Shown in pieces: positions 7,610-16,197 of a stretch of 64,000 nt of DNA. Each line of letters begins with the position of its first letter. Position 1 is the first letter of the stretch. The notes below the pieces were generated by a model. The model had not been told where the DNA came from. It saw only the letters and a list, made by a program, of their open reading frames with translations, and made no database searches. The DNA lies in assembly GCA_050260375.1 (NCBI GenBank), contig JBLNCA010000045.1, positions 1-64,000 on the forward strand, read 5' to 3'. Position numbers and translations under genes: made by a program. This stretch comes from DTFZ01 sp050260375. GTDB taxonomy: Bacteria; Bacillota; Clostridia; Christensenellales; SZUA-584.

Positions 7610-8755
7610 TTATGCCGCTTTTCTTGCCCACACGGAATAGAGTATCAGGCCTGCAATACAGAACGCCGCACCCGTTCCCAGCGCGAGGCTTATGCTTATA
7701 TCCGCAAGCTTGCCGAATACAAGGTTCGTAAATATCGCCCCCGCATTCATTATGCAGGAATAAACGGATAAAAGAGTTGCCCGCGCCGGTATGCATACCT
7801 CGCGGTTCTGTATGCTCATGCTTATAGGTGCGAACATAGAAGCCGACAGCCGCAGCAGCATTATCAGCAGCACTGACAGCAGCGGGTCCGTTGTAAACGC
7901 CGTGGCTGCACACGCTATTGCGGCGGCGGCGAACAGCATTTTGCCTGCCCCGCTTTCTCCTATGCGGTTTGCGAGCCTGCCGGATAATGCCGCCGTGAGC
8001 CCGGCAAGCGTCAATAGTATGTATATGTATCCCATATATTTCGTCGCTATTCCCGCCCGCACGTACTGCACCTGGCTTAAAAACACCGTTATCGTCTGGT
8101 TGCTCTCCGCGAGAAGCATTGCCGCGATGAGAAATATGAAAATACGCTTATTGCCTCTTAAGGCGGATATTACTTCTTTAAAGTCGCTTGCAAAACAGGA
8201 GCGCCGCGCTTCTCTTATGCCCGGGTCGCCAAGAGCGAATGAAAGAGCCATTGACAAGCCGTAGGAAACGACGGTGAGAAACGCCGCGAGACGGTAGTTG
8301 TCCGCCGATACCGAAGAAAAAACTGCGGCGGCGATAACAAGCCCGGCCGTGCCCATGGCCGAGTATACGCCGAACACCCGCCGGCTTTCCTTCTCGCCCG
8401 CGGCAATGAAAAGATACGCCGAGTCGCAGCCCGATATGCCCGCCTGCACGACGGACAGCAGCAGCCGTTCGGCAAGGAACCATGCGAATCCCGTCGCCTG
8501 CCAGAACACTATCTTCGATACGAAATACAGCGCGTTGCAGATAACGAGCGTTTTTTTGTAGCCTATGCTGTCCGCAACGAACCCCCAGGGGATCTCGAGC
8601 GCTATCATAACAAGCAGCGATATGCTCTCAATTATCGTGATCTGAAACAATGAAACGCCCTGCGCCTGCCGGTACAGCGTGGCTATAGGCGCGTAAAAAA
8701 CCATGCCCTGCAGCAGAGCGATGGCATACATGAGCCGTACGCTTTTATTATTCAT
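7610..8755 (-). CDS. MFS transporter
   Basis: 381 residues with about twelve hydrophobic segments and no signal peptide, typical of the major facilitator superfamily. The loop after helix 2 (WGFVADSIGYKKTL) is the family's motif-A region. A second related loop, GRLANRIGESGAGK, follows helix 8. Substrate cannot be predicted. It lies 85 bases upstream of the radical SAM gene on the same strand, so the two could be one transcript, the carrier exporting or importing that enzyme's product. This link is inference only. Confidence 0.85.
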   Translation of the reverse strand: MNNKSVRLMYAIALLQGMVFYAPIATLYRQAQGVSLFQITIIESISLLVMIALEIPWGFVADSIGYKKTLVICNALYFVSKIVFWQATGFAWFLAERLLLSVVQAGISGCDSAYLFIAAGEKESRRVFGVYSAMGTAGLVIAAAVFSSVSADNYRLAAFLTVVSYGLSMALSFALGDPGIREARRSCFASDFKEVISALRGNKRIFIFLIAAMLLAESNQTITVFLSQVQYVRAGIATKYMGYIYILLTLAGLTAALSGRLANRIGESGAGKMLFAAAAIACAATAFTTDPLLSVLLIMLLRLSASMFAPISMSIQNREVCIPARATLLSVYSCIMNAGAIFTNLVFGKLADISISLALGTGAAFCIAGLILYSVWARKAA

Positions 8756-9074
8756 ATGCGTGTCCTTTCATAAGAATTTGAACATAACAAAAACAGAGCT
8801 TATAATAAGCCCCAGAGCAAATATGTTTGTTCAAATCGGACAACGCATTATACCTAAGCCTCGATGAGAATTGGATTTTATAAGCACAGTATATATTTCA
8901 TTTATCGTGCAGTCAACGCATTGTTTTGCGCCGGAGCCACAGGCTTAACACGGTTTACAATCCCGCCGGCAAAGCCAACCTTTACCTGACTCGTATTTTA
9001 AAACTTTCGTTCAATAAAATAAGCGCGCCGCGTTCCGGACAAAATAAAGATATAACAGCAAAAAGGACGCGGTA
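8756..9074. other. intergenic region without a recognised gene
   Basis: 319 bases between the minus-strand MFS gene and the plus-strand membrane protein gene. It should hold both divergent promoters. I see no ORF with a ribosome site, no member of the repeat families and no riboswitch core that I can name. Confidence 0.6.
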
Positions 9075-9671
9075 ATGGATATATCGTTCATAGTGATACT
9101 GGGGCTTCCTGTGCTCTACCTTACAGGCAGCTTGAAAAAAGTCGTGGAAAACACAGCCGTAAGCCGCATGTGCTTTGTAATGTACTTCGCCGTAACGGCG
9201 GCGCTGTCGCTTATACCCGAATTGAGGCTCACATCAGGCATGCGCCTTAATTTGAGCGGCGCGTTTTTCTGCCTTTCGCCCGCCATATACCTCGTGGTAA
9301 AGAAGCAGTATACTTACAGGCACTATCTCGCATTCGTACTGACGACGCTGTTTTCCGTCGTACTCTCGTTCTTTTCAAATACGTACACTATGCCGTACCT
9401 GCCTTATATCGTTAGCTTCGCATTGGCGGTAACGGCGGCGCTTTGCTTTAAAGCTGGAGCGCCGGTTTTCGCGCCCGTGATGATGGGCATATACGGCATA
9501 GCGGGAGGGTGCATGCAGCTGTTGAGCGGCATGGACAACTCCATTGTGCTGTTCGGCGGGCTGGGCATGACGTCGCTGAGCACGGCTATATGCCTTGTTT
9601 TTTCGTATATCGTAGCAAGGCCGCGAGGGAAGCACGCCCGCACTGTTCGCAGGCTTGACAACCCTGCCTGA
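9075..9671 (+). CDS. integral membrane protein of unknown function
   Basis: 198 residues, about six hydrophobic segments, with a short basic C-terminus (RPRGKHARTVRRL). The start codon ATG follows AAAAGGACGCGGTA. I do not recognise the family with certainty. The size and the glycine-rich last helices resemble small Firmicute membrane proteins found near sporulation or DUF512 genes. The DUF512 gene follows after about 90 bases on the same strand, so they may be co-transcribed. Confidence 0.6.
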   Translation: MDISFIVILGLPVLYLTGSLKKVVENTAVSRMCFVMYFAVTAALSLIPELRLTSGMRLNLSGAFFCLSPAIYLVVKKQYTYRHYLAFVLTTLFSVVLSFFSNTYTMPYLPYIVSFALAVTAALCFKAGAPVFAPVMMGIYGIAGGCMQLLSGMDNSIVLFGGLGMTSLSTAICLVFSYIVARPRGKHARTVRRLDNPA

Positions 9672-9762
9672 ACGCATACGCGCATCCGAGCTTTTGGCAT
9701 ATATCTGGCGCAAACCGGCAAATTAATGTATAATAACGCGAACGACCGAAGGAGGAGTGCCT

Positions 9763-11022
9763 TTGTTTGAGGTTGAGAGCGTAGCGGCAGGGAGCCCCGC
9801 GCACCGTGCAGGGCTTGCCAAAGGCGACCGCGTAATATCCATTAACGGCGAGGATTTCATAGATTACATAGACTACATATGGTTCAGCTCGCGAAAAAAA
9901 CTGAAGATAAGGCTTGAGCGGCAGGGCGAAGTAAAAGCGCTCGTCATCCGAAAAGAAGAGGATGAGCCGCTGGGGGTTGAGTTTACACAGCCCCTGCTCG
10001 GCAAAAAGCGCGTATGCGGCAACAAATGCGTATTCTGCTTTGTAGACCAGCTTCCCAAAGGCATGAGAAAGAGCCTGTATATCAAGGACGAGGACTGGCG
10101 CTACTCGCTGGTGATGGGGAATTTCGTCACGCTTTCGACTGTAAAAAGCGAAGACGTAAAAAGGATAATACGGCGCAAAGCGTCGCCGCTGTATATATCG
10201 GTGCATACGGTGGACGAAGAGCTGCGCAGAGCGATGCTGGGCAATCCGGCAGCCGCTCCAATAAAGCCGCTGCTTAAAAAGCTCGCCGCGCACGGCATAA
10301 GCTTTCACGCCCAGGTAGTGCTGTGCCCGGGGTATAACGACGGGGAAAAGCTGGAGGAGACATACTCGTTTTTAAAGAAGCTTTATCCCGCGGCGGCGTC
10401 GCTTGCCGTAGTTCCCGTAGGTCTTACCGGTTTCCGCGAAGGGCTCCGGGAGATAAAACCGGTGTCAAAGGGCGGGGCTGAGGAGATAATCAAAAGGGTT
10501 GAAAATTGGCAGAAAGAATGTTTAAATAAACTATGCACGCGCTTCGTTTTCGCAGCGGACGAGTTTTACATAAAGGCGGGAGCAAAGCTGCCTCACGCGG
10601 AGGAATATGAAACTTTTCCGCAGATAGAGAACGGCGTGGGAATGATGGCGAAGTTCATATCCGAGGCGCGCGAAGCGGGCTGTTCAGGGGGCGGAGCCTT
10701 GAGTATAGCGACGGGAGAGGACGCATATCCTTACATAAAAGAGCTTGCGTCGATGAATCCCCATGCAAGAGTGTACAGCGTAAAGAACGTTACGTTTGGC
10801 GGGGGAGTGACCGTTTCGGGGCTGCTCGGAGGCAGGGACTATATTGCGGCGCTGTCCGGAAAAGAGCTGGGCGATAAGCTGCTCATTCCGGCGGATTCGC
10901 TGCGCGACGGGCTTTTCCTTGACGATATGAAGCTTTCGGAGCTTGAGCGGGCGCTTAATGTTAAAATATTTCCCGTGGCGGACGGATATGAATTCGCCGA
11001 GCGTCTTTGCGGTGGTAGGTAG
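9763..11022 (+). CDS. DUF512 protein: PDZ plus radical SAM
   Basis: 419 residues. The N-terminal 60 residues form a PDZ-like domain (GSPAHRAGLAKGDRV), followed by a radical SAM-like region with CGNKCVFCFVDQ (CxxxCxxC) and LYIKDEDWRYS, then a DUF512 C-terminal domain. This family is nearly universal in Clostridia and is normally encoded directly before der, as here (stop-to-start gap three bases). Its reaction is not established. The TTG at 9763 is the better start: GGAGG at 9751-9755 gives seven bases of spacing, while the GTG at 9757 would nearly touch it. Confidence 0.88.
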   Translation: MFEVESVAAGSPAHRAGLAKGDRVISINGEDFIDYIDYIWFSSRKKLKIRLERQGEVKALVIRKEEDEPLGVEFTQPLLGKKRVCGNKCVFCFVDQLPKGMRKSLYIKDEDWRYSLVMGNFVTLSTVKSEDVKRIIRRKASPLYISVHTVDEELRRAMLGNPAAAPIKPLLKKLAAHGISFHAQVVLCPGYNDGEKLEETYSFLKKLYPAAASLAVVPVGLTGFREGLREIKPVSKGGAEEIIKRVENWQKECLNKLCTRFVFAADEFYIKAGAKLPHAEEYETFPQIENGVGMMAKFISEAREAGCSGGGALSIATGEDAYPYIKELASMNPHARVYSVKNVTFGGGVTVSGLLGGRDYIAALSGKELGDKLLIPADSLRDGLFLDDMKLSELERALNVKIFPVADGYEFAERLCGGR

Positions 11023-11025
11023 ATA

Positions 11026-12357
11026 ATGGCAAAACCATTTGTGGCTGTCGTCGGCAGGCCTAACGTCGGCAAGTCCACGTTTTTCAACAGGATAGCGGGC
11101 AGGAGAATATCAATAGTTGAGGATACGCCGGGCGTTACTCGCGACCGCATATACGCGGACGCGGAATGGCTCGGGCGCCAGTTCACGCTTATCGACACGG
11201 GCGGCATAGACCCCGAAAGCTCTGACGAGATACTCGTGCAGATGAGGCATCAGGCGTCGCTCGCGGTGGATATAGCGGACGTGATACTGTTCTTCGTGGA
11301 CGCAAAGCAAGGCCTGGTTCCGGCGGATTACGAGGTTGCGGACATGCTGCGGCGCGCTGGAAAGCCTATTATTACCGTCGTCAATAAGGCGGACACGAAG
11401 TCGGACGAGGCGGCGGCTTACGACTTTTACGCGCTTGGCATGGAGCGGCTGTTTACTATCTCCTCGGCGCAAGGGCTGGGGCTTGGCGACCTTCTCGACG
11501 AGGTAATAAAGAACTTCCCGGTATCCGACGAACAGCCGGGCGAGGCGTTCAAAATAGCCGTAGTGGGCAAACCCAATGTGGGCAAGTCTTCGCTCGTAAA
11601 CGCCATAATAGGCGAGGCAAGAACTATTGTATCCGACGTCGCCGGCACGACGAGGGACGCAATAGACGTTCCGTTCACGCGCGACGGAAAGGATTATATA
11701 CTCATCGACACGGCGGGCATACGCAAAAAGGCGCGCATAGAGGACAAATCCATTGAGCGCTACAGCGTAATACGCTCGTTCGCGGCAGTAAGGCGCTCGG
11801 ACGCCGTAGTGGTGATGATAGACGCGCTCGAGGGCATTACCGAGCAGGACGTAAAGATAGCGGGCTTTGTGCACGACGAGGGCAAGCCGTGCGTAATAGC
11901 GGTCAACAAATGGGACGCAATGGAGAAGGATACGCATTCAACGGCGCGGTTCGATAAAACGATAGCCAAAGAACTCGCGTTCATGAACTACGCTAAGGCC
12001 GTTTATATCTCGGCAAAGACGGGTTTGAGGCTGCCAAAGCTTTTTGAGCTGCTCGGCGAAGCGAGGGAGAACAGCCAGCGCCGCATAACGACGGGACTGT
12101 TGAACGAATGCATATTCGAAGCGGTCGAGATGGTCTCTCCTCCTTCCGATAAGGGCAGGACCCTTAAGATATATTACGCGACGCAGGTCAGCGCCGCACC
12201 GCCGTATTTTGTTTTATTTGTAAACGACTCAAAGCTGATGCATTTTTCGTACCTAAGGTATCTGGAAAACTATCTGCGCAAGTCGTTTGATTTTTCGGGC
12301 ACGCCCATAAAGCTTGTTGCAAGAAACAAGAACAATAAAGGTCCAAGGGAGTCTTAG
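11026..12357 (+). CDS. der: ribosome biogenesis GTPase Der
   Basis: 443 residues with two tandem GTPase domains. The first has GRPNVGKST, DTPGVTRD and NKAD. The second has GKPNVGKSS, DTAGIRKK and NKWD. A KH-like C-terminal domain follows. Der acts in maturation of the large ribosomal subunit. It sits between the DUF512 gene and plsY with almost no gaps, so the three form one operon. Confidence 0.97.
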   Translation: MAKPFVAVVGRPNVGKSTFFNRIAGRRISIVEDTPGVTRDRIYADAEWLGRQFTLIDTGGIDPESSDEILVQMRHQASLAVDIADVILFFVDAKQGLVPADYEVADMLRRAGKPIITVVNKADTKSDEAAAYDFYALGMERLFTISSAQGLGLGDLLDEVIKNFPVSDEQPGEAFKIAVVGKPNVGKSSLVNAIIGEARTIVSDVAGTTRDAIDVPFTRDGKDYILIDTAGIRKKARIEDKSIERYSVIRSFAAVRRSDAVVVMIDALEGITEQDVKIAGFVHDEGKPCVIAVNKWDAMEKDTHSTARFDKTIAKELAFMNYAKAVYISAKTGLRLPKLFELLGEARENSQRRITTGLLNECIFEAVEMVSPPSDKGRTLKIYYATQVSAAPPYFVLFVNDSKLMHFSYLRYLENYLRKSFDFSGTPIKLVARNKNNKGPRES

Positions 12358-12358
12358 T

Positions 12359-12964
12359 ATGGTCTGGATGTATGTTTTAAGCGCAGTCATAGGCTATTTG
12401 ATAGGCTGTATTTCATTCGGTTATATTACCGGCAAGATATTCAAAGGCAAAGACATCCGCGAAGTGGGAAGCGGCAATGCGGGCACGGCTAACGTAATAC
12501 GCAATTACGGCTGGGTGCCGGGGCTTATAACGTTTGCGGGCGACGTATTAAAGGGCTTCGCAGCGGCGTTTATCGGTTTAAAGCTTGCCGGCTGGGAAGG
12601 CGCTTGCATTGGCGGGCTGGCGGCTGTGCTCGGGCATATATGGCCGGTGTTTCTTAGCTTCCGCGGCGGCAAGGGAGTCGCTACGTGCTTCGGGGCTTTT
12701 CTCGTGCTGCTCACATGGCCAGCGATTATAGTCTTCCTGTGCTGCGTCGTAATAATTGCGATAACAAGGACGATGTCCGTGGGTTCCCTCGTAGGCACCG
12801 CGCTTATAACGATATGCTCATGGGTATTCTTTTTTACTAACGCGCTGTTCCCGGTTTCTACGCTATGGATACCGATCACGTTTACCGTGCTGCTTGTGCT
12901 GGTGTTCTATTCGCACAGGGCGAATATAAAGCGGCTGGCCGAAGGCAAAGAGAATCAGCTGTAA
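12359..12964 (+). CDS. plsY: glycerol-3-phosphate acyltransferase PlsY
   Basis: 201 residues, membrane enzyme that moves the acyl group from acyl-phosphate (made by PlsX) to glycerol-3-phosphate. The three conserved cytoplasmic loops are present: GSGNAGTANVIRNYG, SFRGGKGVAT and a late HRANIKRL. The ATG at 12359 follows AAGGGAG and lies one base after the der stop codon; an in-frame ATG-like start inside der was not used. Confidence 0.95.
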   Translation: MVWMYVLSAVIGYLIGCISFGYITGKIFKGKDIREVGSGNAGTANVIRNYGWVPGLITFAGDVLKGFAAAFIGLKLAGWEGACIGGLAAVLGHIWPVFLSFRGGKGVATCFGAFLVLLTWPAIIVFLCCVVIIAITRTMSVGSLVGTALITICSWVFFFTNALFPVSTLWIPITFTVLLVLVFYSHRANIKRLAEGKENQL

Positions 12965-12996
12965 ACGCTGAACGCAATGATATTTTGGAGGGATGA

Positions 12997-13521
12997 ATGC
13001 TTCAGATAATAATAATCGTGCTCGCAGTCGCCGCCGACCAGCTGACAAAATTCCTGCTTGTTCCCATGCTGCTGCAGCTTCCCGATAAAACGATGACGGT
13101 CATACCCGGCGTTTTTAAATTGACTTATGTTGAGAATGAGGGCGCTTCGTTCGGCATATTCCAGGGAGCTCAGGTGTTCTTCATAATCGTTACGGTGATA
13201 GTGCTCATTGTAGGCGCGGTGCTGATGATAAAGACGCGACACCGGCAGGGCCTGTTTTTAAAGATAAGCCTGTCGCTCGTGATAGGCGGCGCTATAGGCA
13301 ACTTTATTGACAGGGTGTTCATAGGCCACGTGCGCGACCTTTTTAGCTTCAAGGACTTATACTTTCCGTGGGTGTTTAACATTGCTGACATGTGCCTTGT
13401 GATAGGCGCAATAATGCTCGGCGTGTTTGTTCTGTTCATATACCGCCCCAAAGAAGATAAGTATAAAAAAGACGAGGACGGCAAGGACGACGAAAAAACC
13501 GCTCTGGACGAAAAAGAATAA
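12997..13521 (+). CDS. lspA: lipoprotein signal peptidase II
   Basis: 174 residues. Cleaves signal peptides of diacylglyceryl-modified prolipoproteins such as those at 5247, 33565 and 50620 in this window. Four membrane helices. The catalytic aspartates lie in the conserved GNFIDRVFIGHVRD and FNIADMCLVIG segments, and the N-terminal AADQLTK is typical. The charged tail of about 30 residues (rich in Lys, Asp, Glu) is longer than in many homologues. RBS GGAGGG. Last clear gene of the der-plsY cluster. Confidence 0.95.
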   Translation: MLQIIIIVLAVAADQLTKFLLVPMLLQLPDKTMTVIPGVFKLTYVENEGASFGIFQGAQVFFIIVTVIVLIVGAVLMIKTRHRQGLFLKISLSLVIGGAIGNFIDRVFIGHVRDLFSFKDLYFPWVFNIADMCLVIGAIMLGVFVLFIYRPKEDKYKKDEDGKDDEKTALDEKE

Positions 13522-13557
13522 AACCTTTCGATAATACGCCTCTACGATGAGAAGCAG

Positions 13558-13574
13558 AAGGAGTGAATCTCCTT
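13558..13574 (+). repeat. 17-bp hairpin AAGGAG-TGAAT-CTCCTT, 5' edge of the DUF559 unit
   Basis: Perfect six-base arms around TGAAT. The left arm is also the Shine-Dalgarno site of the DUF559 gene and the right arm reaches its TTG start codon, so the hairpin could hide the start. The identical 17 bases recur at 14050-14066, at the end of the repeat that follows the gene. Confidence 0.85.
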
Positions 13575-13968
13575 GTCATTGGATTACAATAAAAATCTTA
13601 TTCAAATAGCAAAAGTATTGAGAAAAAATCAAACACCACAGGAACGAAAACTCTGGTACGAATTTCTGTCGGGGTATCCCGTAAGATTTCAAAGGCAAAA
13701 AACAATAGGCGATTATATCGTAGATTTTTATTGCGCAAAAGCCAGGCTTGTTGTAGAGCTGGATGGATGCGGTCATTATGAAGAAAAACAAATGAATTAC
13801 GATAAAATCAGGACGATAGCTTTGGAACAACGCGGCTTACAGGTATTGCGCTTTATAAACTTAGATATTACAGATAATTTCGAAGGAGTATGCACAATTA
13901 TTGATCGTACTGTAATGAGCCGCATATCCCTCCCTCAGTCGCCTTCCGGCGACAGCTCCCTCTTCTGA
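13573..13968 (+). CDS. DUF559 (Vsr/PD-(D/E)xK-type) endonuclease-like protein
   Basis: 131 residues. The DUF559 core is clear: TPQERKLWYEFL, then RFQRQKTIGDYIVDFYCAKARLVVELDG with H five residues on, then GLQVLRF. The D in IVDFYC and the E-x-D in VVELDG fit the PD-(D/E)xK nuclease fold related to Vsr. Function is not established. The last ~14 residues are read out of the structured repeat that begins around 13925, and the start lies in a repeat hairpin. TTG at 13573 has AAGGAG nine bases upstream; the TTG at 13579 is an alternative. Gene and flanks may form one unit (see findings). Confidence 0.8.
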   Translation: MSLDYNKNLIQIAKVLRKNQTPQERKLWYEFLSGYPVRFQRQKTIGDYIVDFYCAKARLVVELDGCGHYEEKQMNYDKIRTIALEQRGLQVLRFINLDITDNFEGVCTIIDRTVMSRISLPQSPSGDSSLF

Positions 13969-14066
13969 GGGAGCCGTATTCGGTTTGACAATAATTTACC
14001 ATCTGAGAATTAGCCTCTCTTGGATAAGGGAGGTGGCACGAAGTGCCGGAAGGAGTGAATCTCCTT
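13925..14066 (+). repeat. CTCCCTCAG-type structured repeat, 3' flank of the DUF559 gene
   Basis: Contains CAGTCGCCTTCCGGCGACAG (13936-13955 region, a stem-loop), then GCTCCCTCTTCTGAGGGAGC (second stem-loop), a 60-base spacer, GGGAGGTGGCACGAAGTGCC (third) and the 17-bp hairpin at 14050-14066. This multi-hairpin layout is a known type of intergenic repeat in gut Clostridia. Confidence 0.8.
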
Positions 14067-14285
14067 TTCCGCTGAACAGAGAGGGTCATCTATTGATCTT
14101 GAAATCACGGGTAATTACTAAGGCACAATCATAGATCGTACTGTAATGAGCCGCAGTCGCCTTCCGGCGACAGCTCCCCGTCTTTACCCGCCATAATGGA
14201 CGGTAACCGTCTGAGGGAGCCTTGCAACAAGAGAAAGCTCCTCGGATGAGGGAGATGGGAAAGTGCGGAAGGAATCAAGATGCTG
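14067..14285 (+). repeat. internally deleted copy of the DUF559 unit
   Basis: After a copy of the 17-bp edge hairpin, only ~60 bases separate it from a 32-base block (14124-14155) that matches the end of the DUF559 gene (13893-13924) at 30 of 32 positions. The 25 bases of the first 3' hairpin (14154-14178) are identical to 13936-13960. The rest of the flank (CTGAGGGAGCC, GAGGGAGATGGGAAAGTGC, GGAAGGA) follows in the same order. The coding part is almost entirely lost. Confidence 0.7.
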
Positions 14286-15257
14286 CTATATGATGCAGCT
14301 TAATATCTCGTCCGTTGTTATGTTATAGATAAAGTCTCCGGCGTGCGCTGCAATAAGCGCGTTTTTTATATCGGCGTACTCATACCTGCACCCGGCCAGC
14401 GCCTTTTCCAGCTCTTCAATGCCCTCCGCGGCGAAAAAGTCGCCGAAAAACTTTATCGCGGCAATGCGCCCTTTTTCCACAAGCACCTTCGCGCACAGCT
14501 TGCCGCCCGCGAACCTCTTTTCTTTTGTGACGTTGAACTTCGGATCTTGCCCGAAGTTCCATTCCCATGTGCCGAACCTGGATTGCTTTATCTCATTCAC
14601 CCTGTCCGTATCAGCTTTTGAAAGCTCGTACGTATCCGCGCCTCGCAGCAGGTGCGAAAGCATTGCGTCGCGGAACTCGACGCTCGTCATATGGGTTTTA
14701 AGGTGTTCGGCAATGTTCGTCACACGCTGCCGCACCGACTTTATGCCCTTGGAGACTATCTTCTCGTCGTCGACGCTGAGCGCGCGCACGAGCGCTTCAA
14801 GGTCGGTGTCAAACAGTATGGAGCCGTGGTGCAGCGTTAAGCCCCTGCCGATATACTGCGCGTTGCCCGAAAACTTCCTGCCGCCTATAGTCAGGTCGTT
14901 GCGGCCGGTAAGCTGCGCCTCTACGCCGAGAGACGCAAGCGCTTCTATTATCGGCCGCGTGAACGTTTTAAATTCTATGTTGCCCCTGCGCTTTACTATG
15001 AACGAGAACTGCCAACCGTTTAAATCGGTGTATATCGTGCCTCCGCCCGTTATGCGCCGTACTATGTCTATATCATGCTCTTTTGCGTACTGCATGTTTA
15101 TCTCGGACAATGTGTTCTGAAACCTGCCGACCATCAGCGTGGGGGAGGTCCGCCAGAACATGAAGTACTCGTCCGCAACGTCAAGCTCATGCATCGCGTA
15201 TGTTTCGAGCGCGAAGTTGAATTTCGCGTCTGTGCTGTCGCACTTTATGTAGATCAT
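14286..15257 (-). CDS. lplA: lipoate-protein ligase
   Basis: 323 residues. Attaches lipoate (or octanoate) to apo-enzymes of oxo-acid dehydrogenase or glycine cleavage systems. The lipoate-binding RRITGGGTIYTD is at about residues 65-76, followed by GNAQYIGRGLTLHHGSIL and a C-terminal accessory domain with GGKLCAKVLVEKG. Its start overlaps the lipA stop by four bases, so lipA-lplA is one operon and lplA is the second gene. No target E2 or GcvH gene is in the window. Confidence 0.93.
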   Translation of the reverse strand: MIYIKCDSTDAKFNFALETYAMHELDVADEYFMFWRTSPTLMVGRFQNTLSEINMQYAKEHDIDIVRRITGGGTIYTDLNGWQFSFIVKRRGNIEFKTFTRPIIEALASLGVEAQLTGRNDLTIGGRKFSGNAQYIGRGLTLHHGSILFDTDLEALVRALSVDDEKIVSKGIKSVRQRVTNIAEHLKTHMTSVEFRDAMLSHLLRGADTYELSKADTDRVNEIKQSRFGTWEWNFGQDPKFNVTKEKRFAGGKLCAKVLVEKGRIAAIKFFGDFFAAEGIEELEKALAGCRYEYADIKNALIAAHAGDFIYNITTDEILSCII

Positions 15258-16105
15258 GTTGCCCTCACCGCTTCGATGCCCGCGGCAGCGTTATAAGAGC
15301 TGCGCACGAGCGGCGCGCTTGCGACGTATTTTATGCCCCTTTCCAGCGCCGCCCGCCTGTAAACCTCAAACGTTTCGGGGCGCACGTACTCCGCGACGGG
15401 TATGTGGTGCTTCGAAGGCTGCAGGTACTGGCCTATCGTCAGCATATCGCAGTGCCGCGCGGCTATGTCGTCCATCAGCGAAAGCACTTCCTCTCTCGTC
15501 TCTCCAAGGCCGACCATAATGCCCGTCTTGCTTATTATGCCGCTGCGTTTTACTCTTAAGAGCAGCTCAAGCGAGCGCTCATAGACGGCATTAGGCCTCA
15601 CGGCTTTGTAAAGCGACGGCACCGTCTCAAGGTTGTGGTTTATTATGTCCGGTTTTGCCTCGATTACTTTATTAAGCGCCTGCTCGCTGCCCTTAAAGTC
15701 GGGTATGAGCACTTCCACCGTTGCGGGTATGCGGCTTTTAACAGCCCGTACCACAGCGGCGAAGTGGCCTGCGCCGCCGTCAGGAAGGTCGTCGCGCGTT
15801 ACGCTTGTAACTACCACGTGCTTTAACTTGAGCTTCTCGGCCGCGTCCGCGATGTGCACGGGCTCGCATGGGTCGGGCGGAGCGGGCTTGCCCTTGTTTA
15901 CGGCGCAGAACCGGCAGCCGCGCGTGCACGTATCTCCGAGTATCATAAAAGTCGCCGTGCCTGCTTTGAAGCATTCGCCCCTGTTCGGGCAGTCGGCGCC
16001 TTCGCAGACGGTATGAAGCGAAAGCGAGCGCAGCAAAGCCTGCATCTCGGTAAGCGCCCTTAAGTCTATTTTTTTCTTAAGCCATTCGGGTTTGCTGGTA
16101 TCCAT
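15254..16105 (-). CDS. lipA: lipoyl synthase
   Basis: 283 residues, radical SAM enzyme that inserts two sulfurs into protein-bound octanoate. Both iron-sulfur motifs are visible: CEGADCPNRGECF (auxiliary cluster) and CTRGCRFCAV (radical SAM). The ATG at 16105 has AAGGAGGC; the longer in-frame start at 16147 lacks one and would add 14 non-conserved residues. First gene of the lipA-lplA operon. Confidence 0.96.
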   Translation of the reverse strand: MDTSKPEWLKKKIDLRALTEMQALLRSLSLHTVCEGADCPNRGECFKAGTATFMILGDTCTRGCRFCAVNKGKPAPPDPCEPVHIADAAEKLKLKHVVVTSVTRDDLPDGGAGHFAAVVRAVKSRIPATVEVLIPDFKGSEQALNKVIEAKPDIINHNLETVPSLYKAVRPNAVYERSLELLLRVKRSGIISKTGIMVGLGETREEVLSLMDDIAARHCDMLTIGQYLQPSKHHIPVAEYVRPETFEVYRRAALERGIKYVASAPLVRSSYNAAAGIEAVRAT

Positions 16106-16197
16106 CCAAGCCTCCTTGTGGAATTTATGATACCGCAGAGGGGACATAAAAGCAACGCCGCCTGTACATTACTGTACGGCGGCGCTATTGAGTTGCC

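Noticed and set aside
8930..9010. Possible riboswitch before the membrane protein gene
   Set aside because: The sequence has some GCCGG/CCGGC pairing and a GCAAAGCC-like piece, but the conserved c-di-GMP or other riboswitch cores are not present in order.
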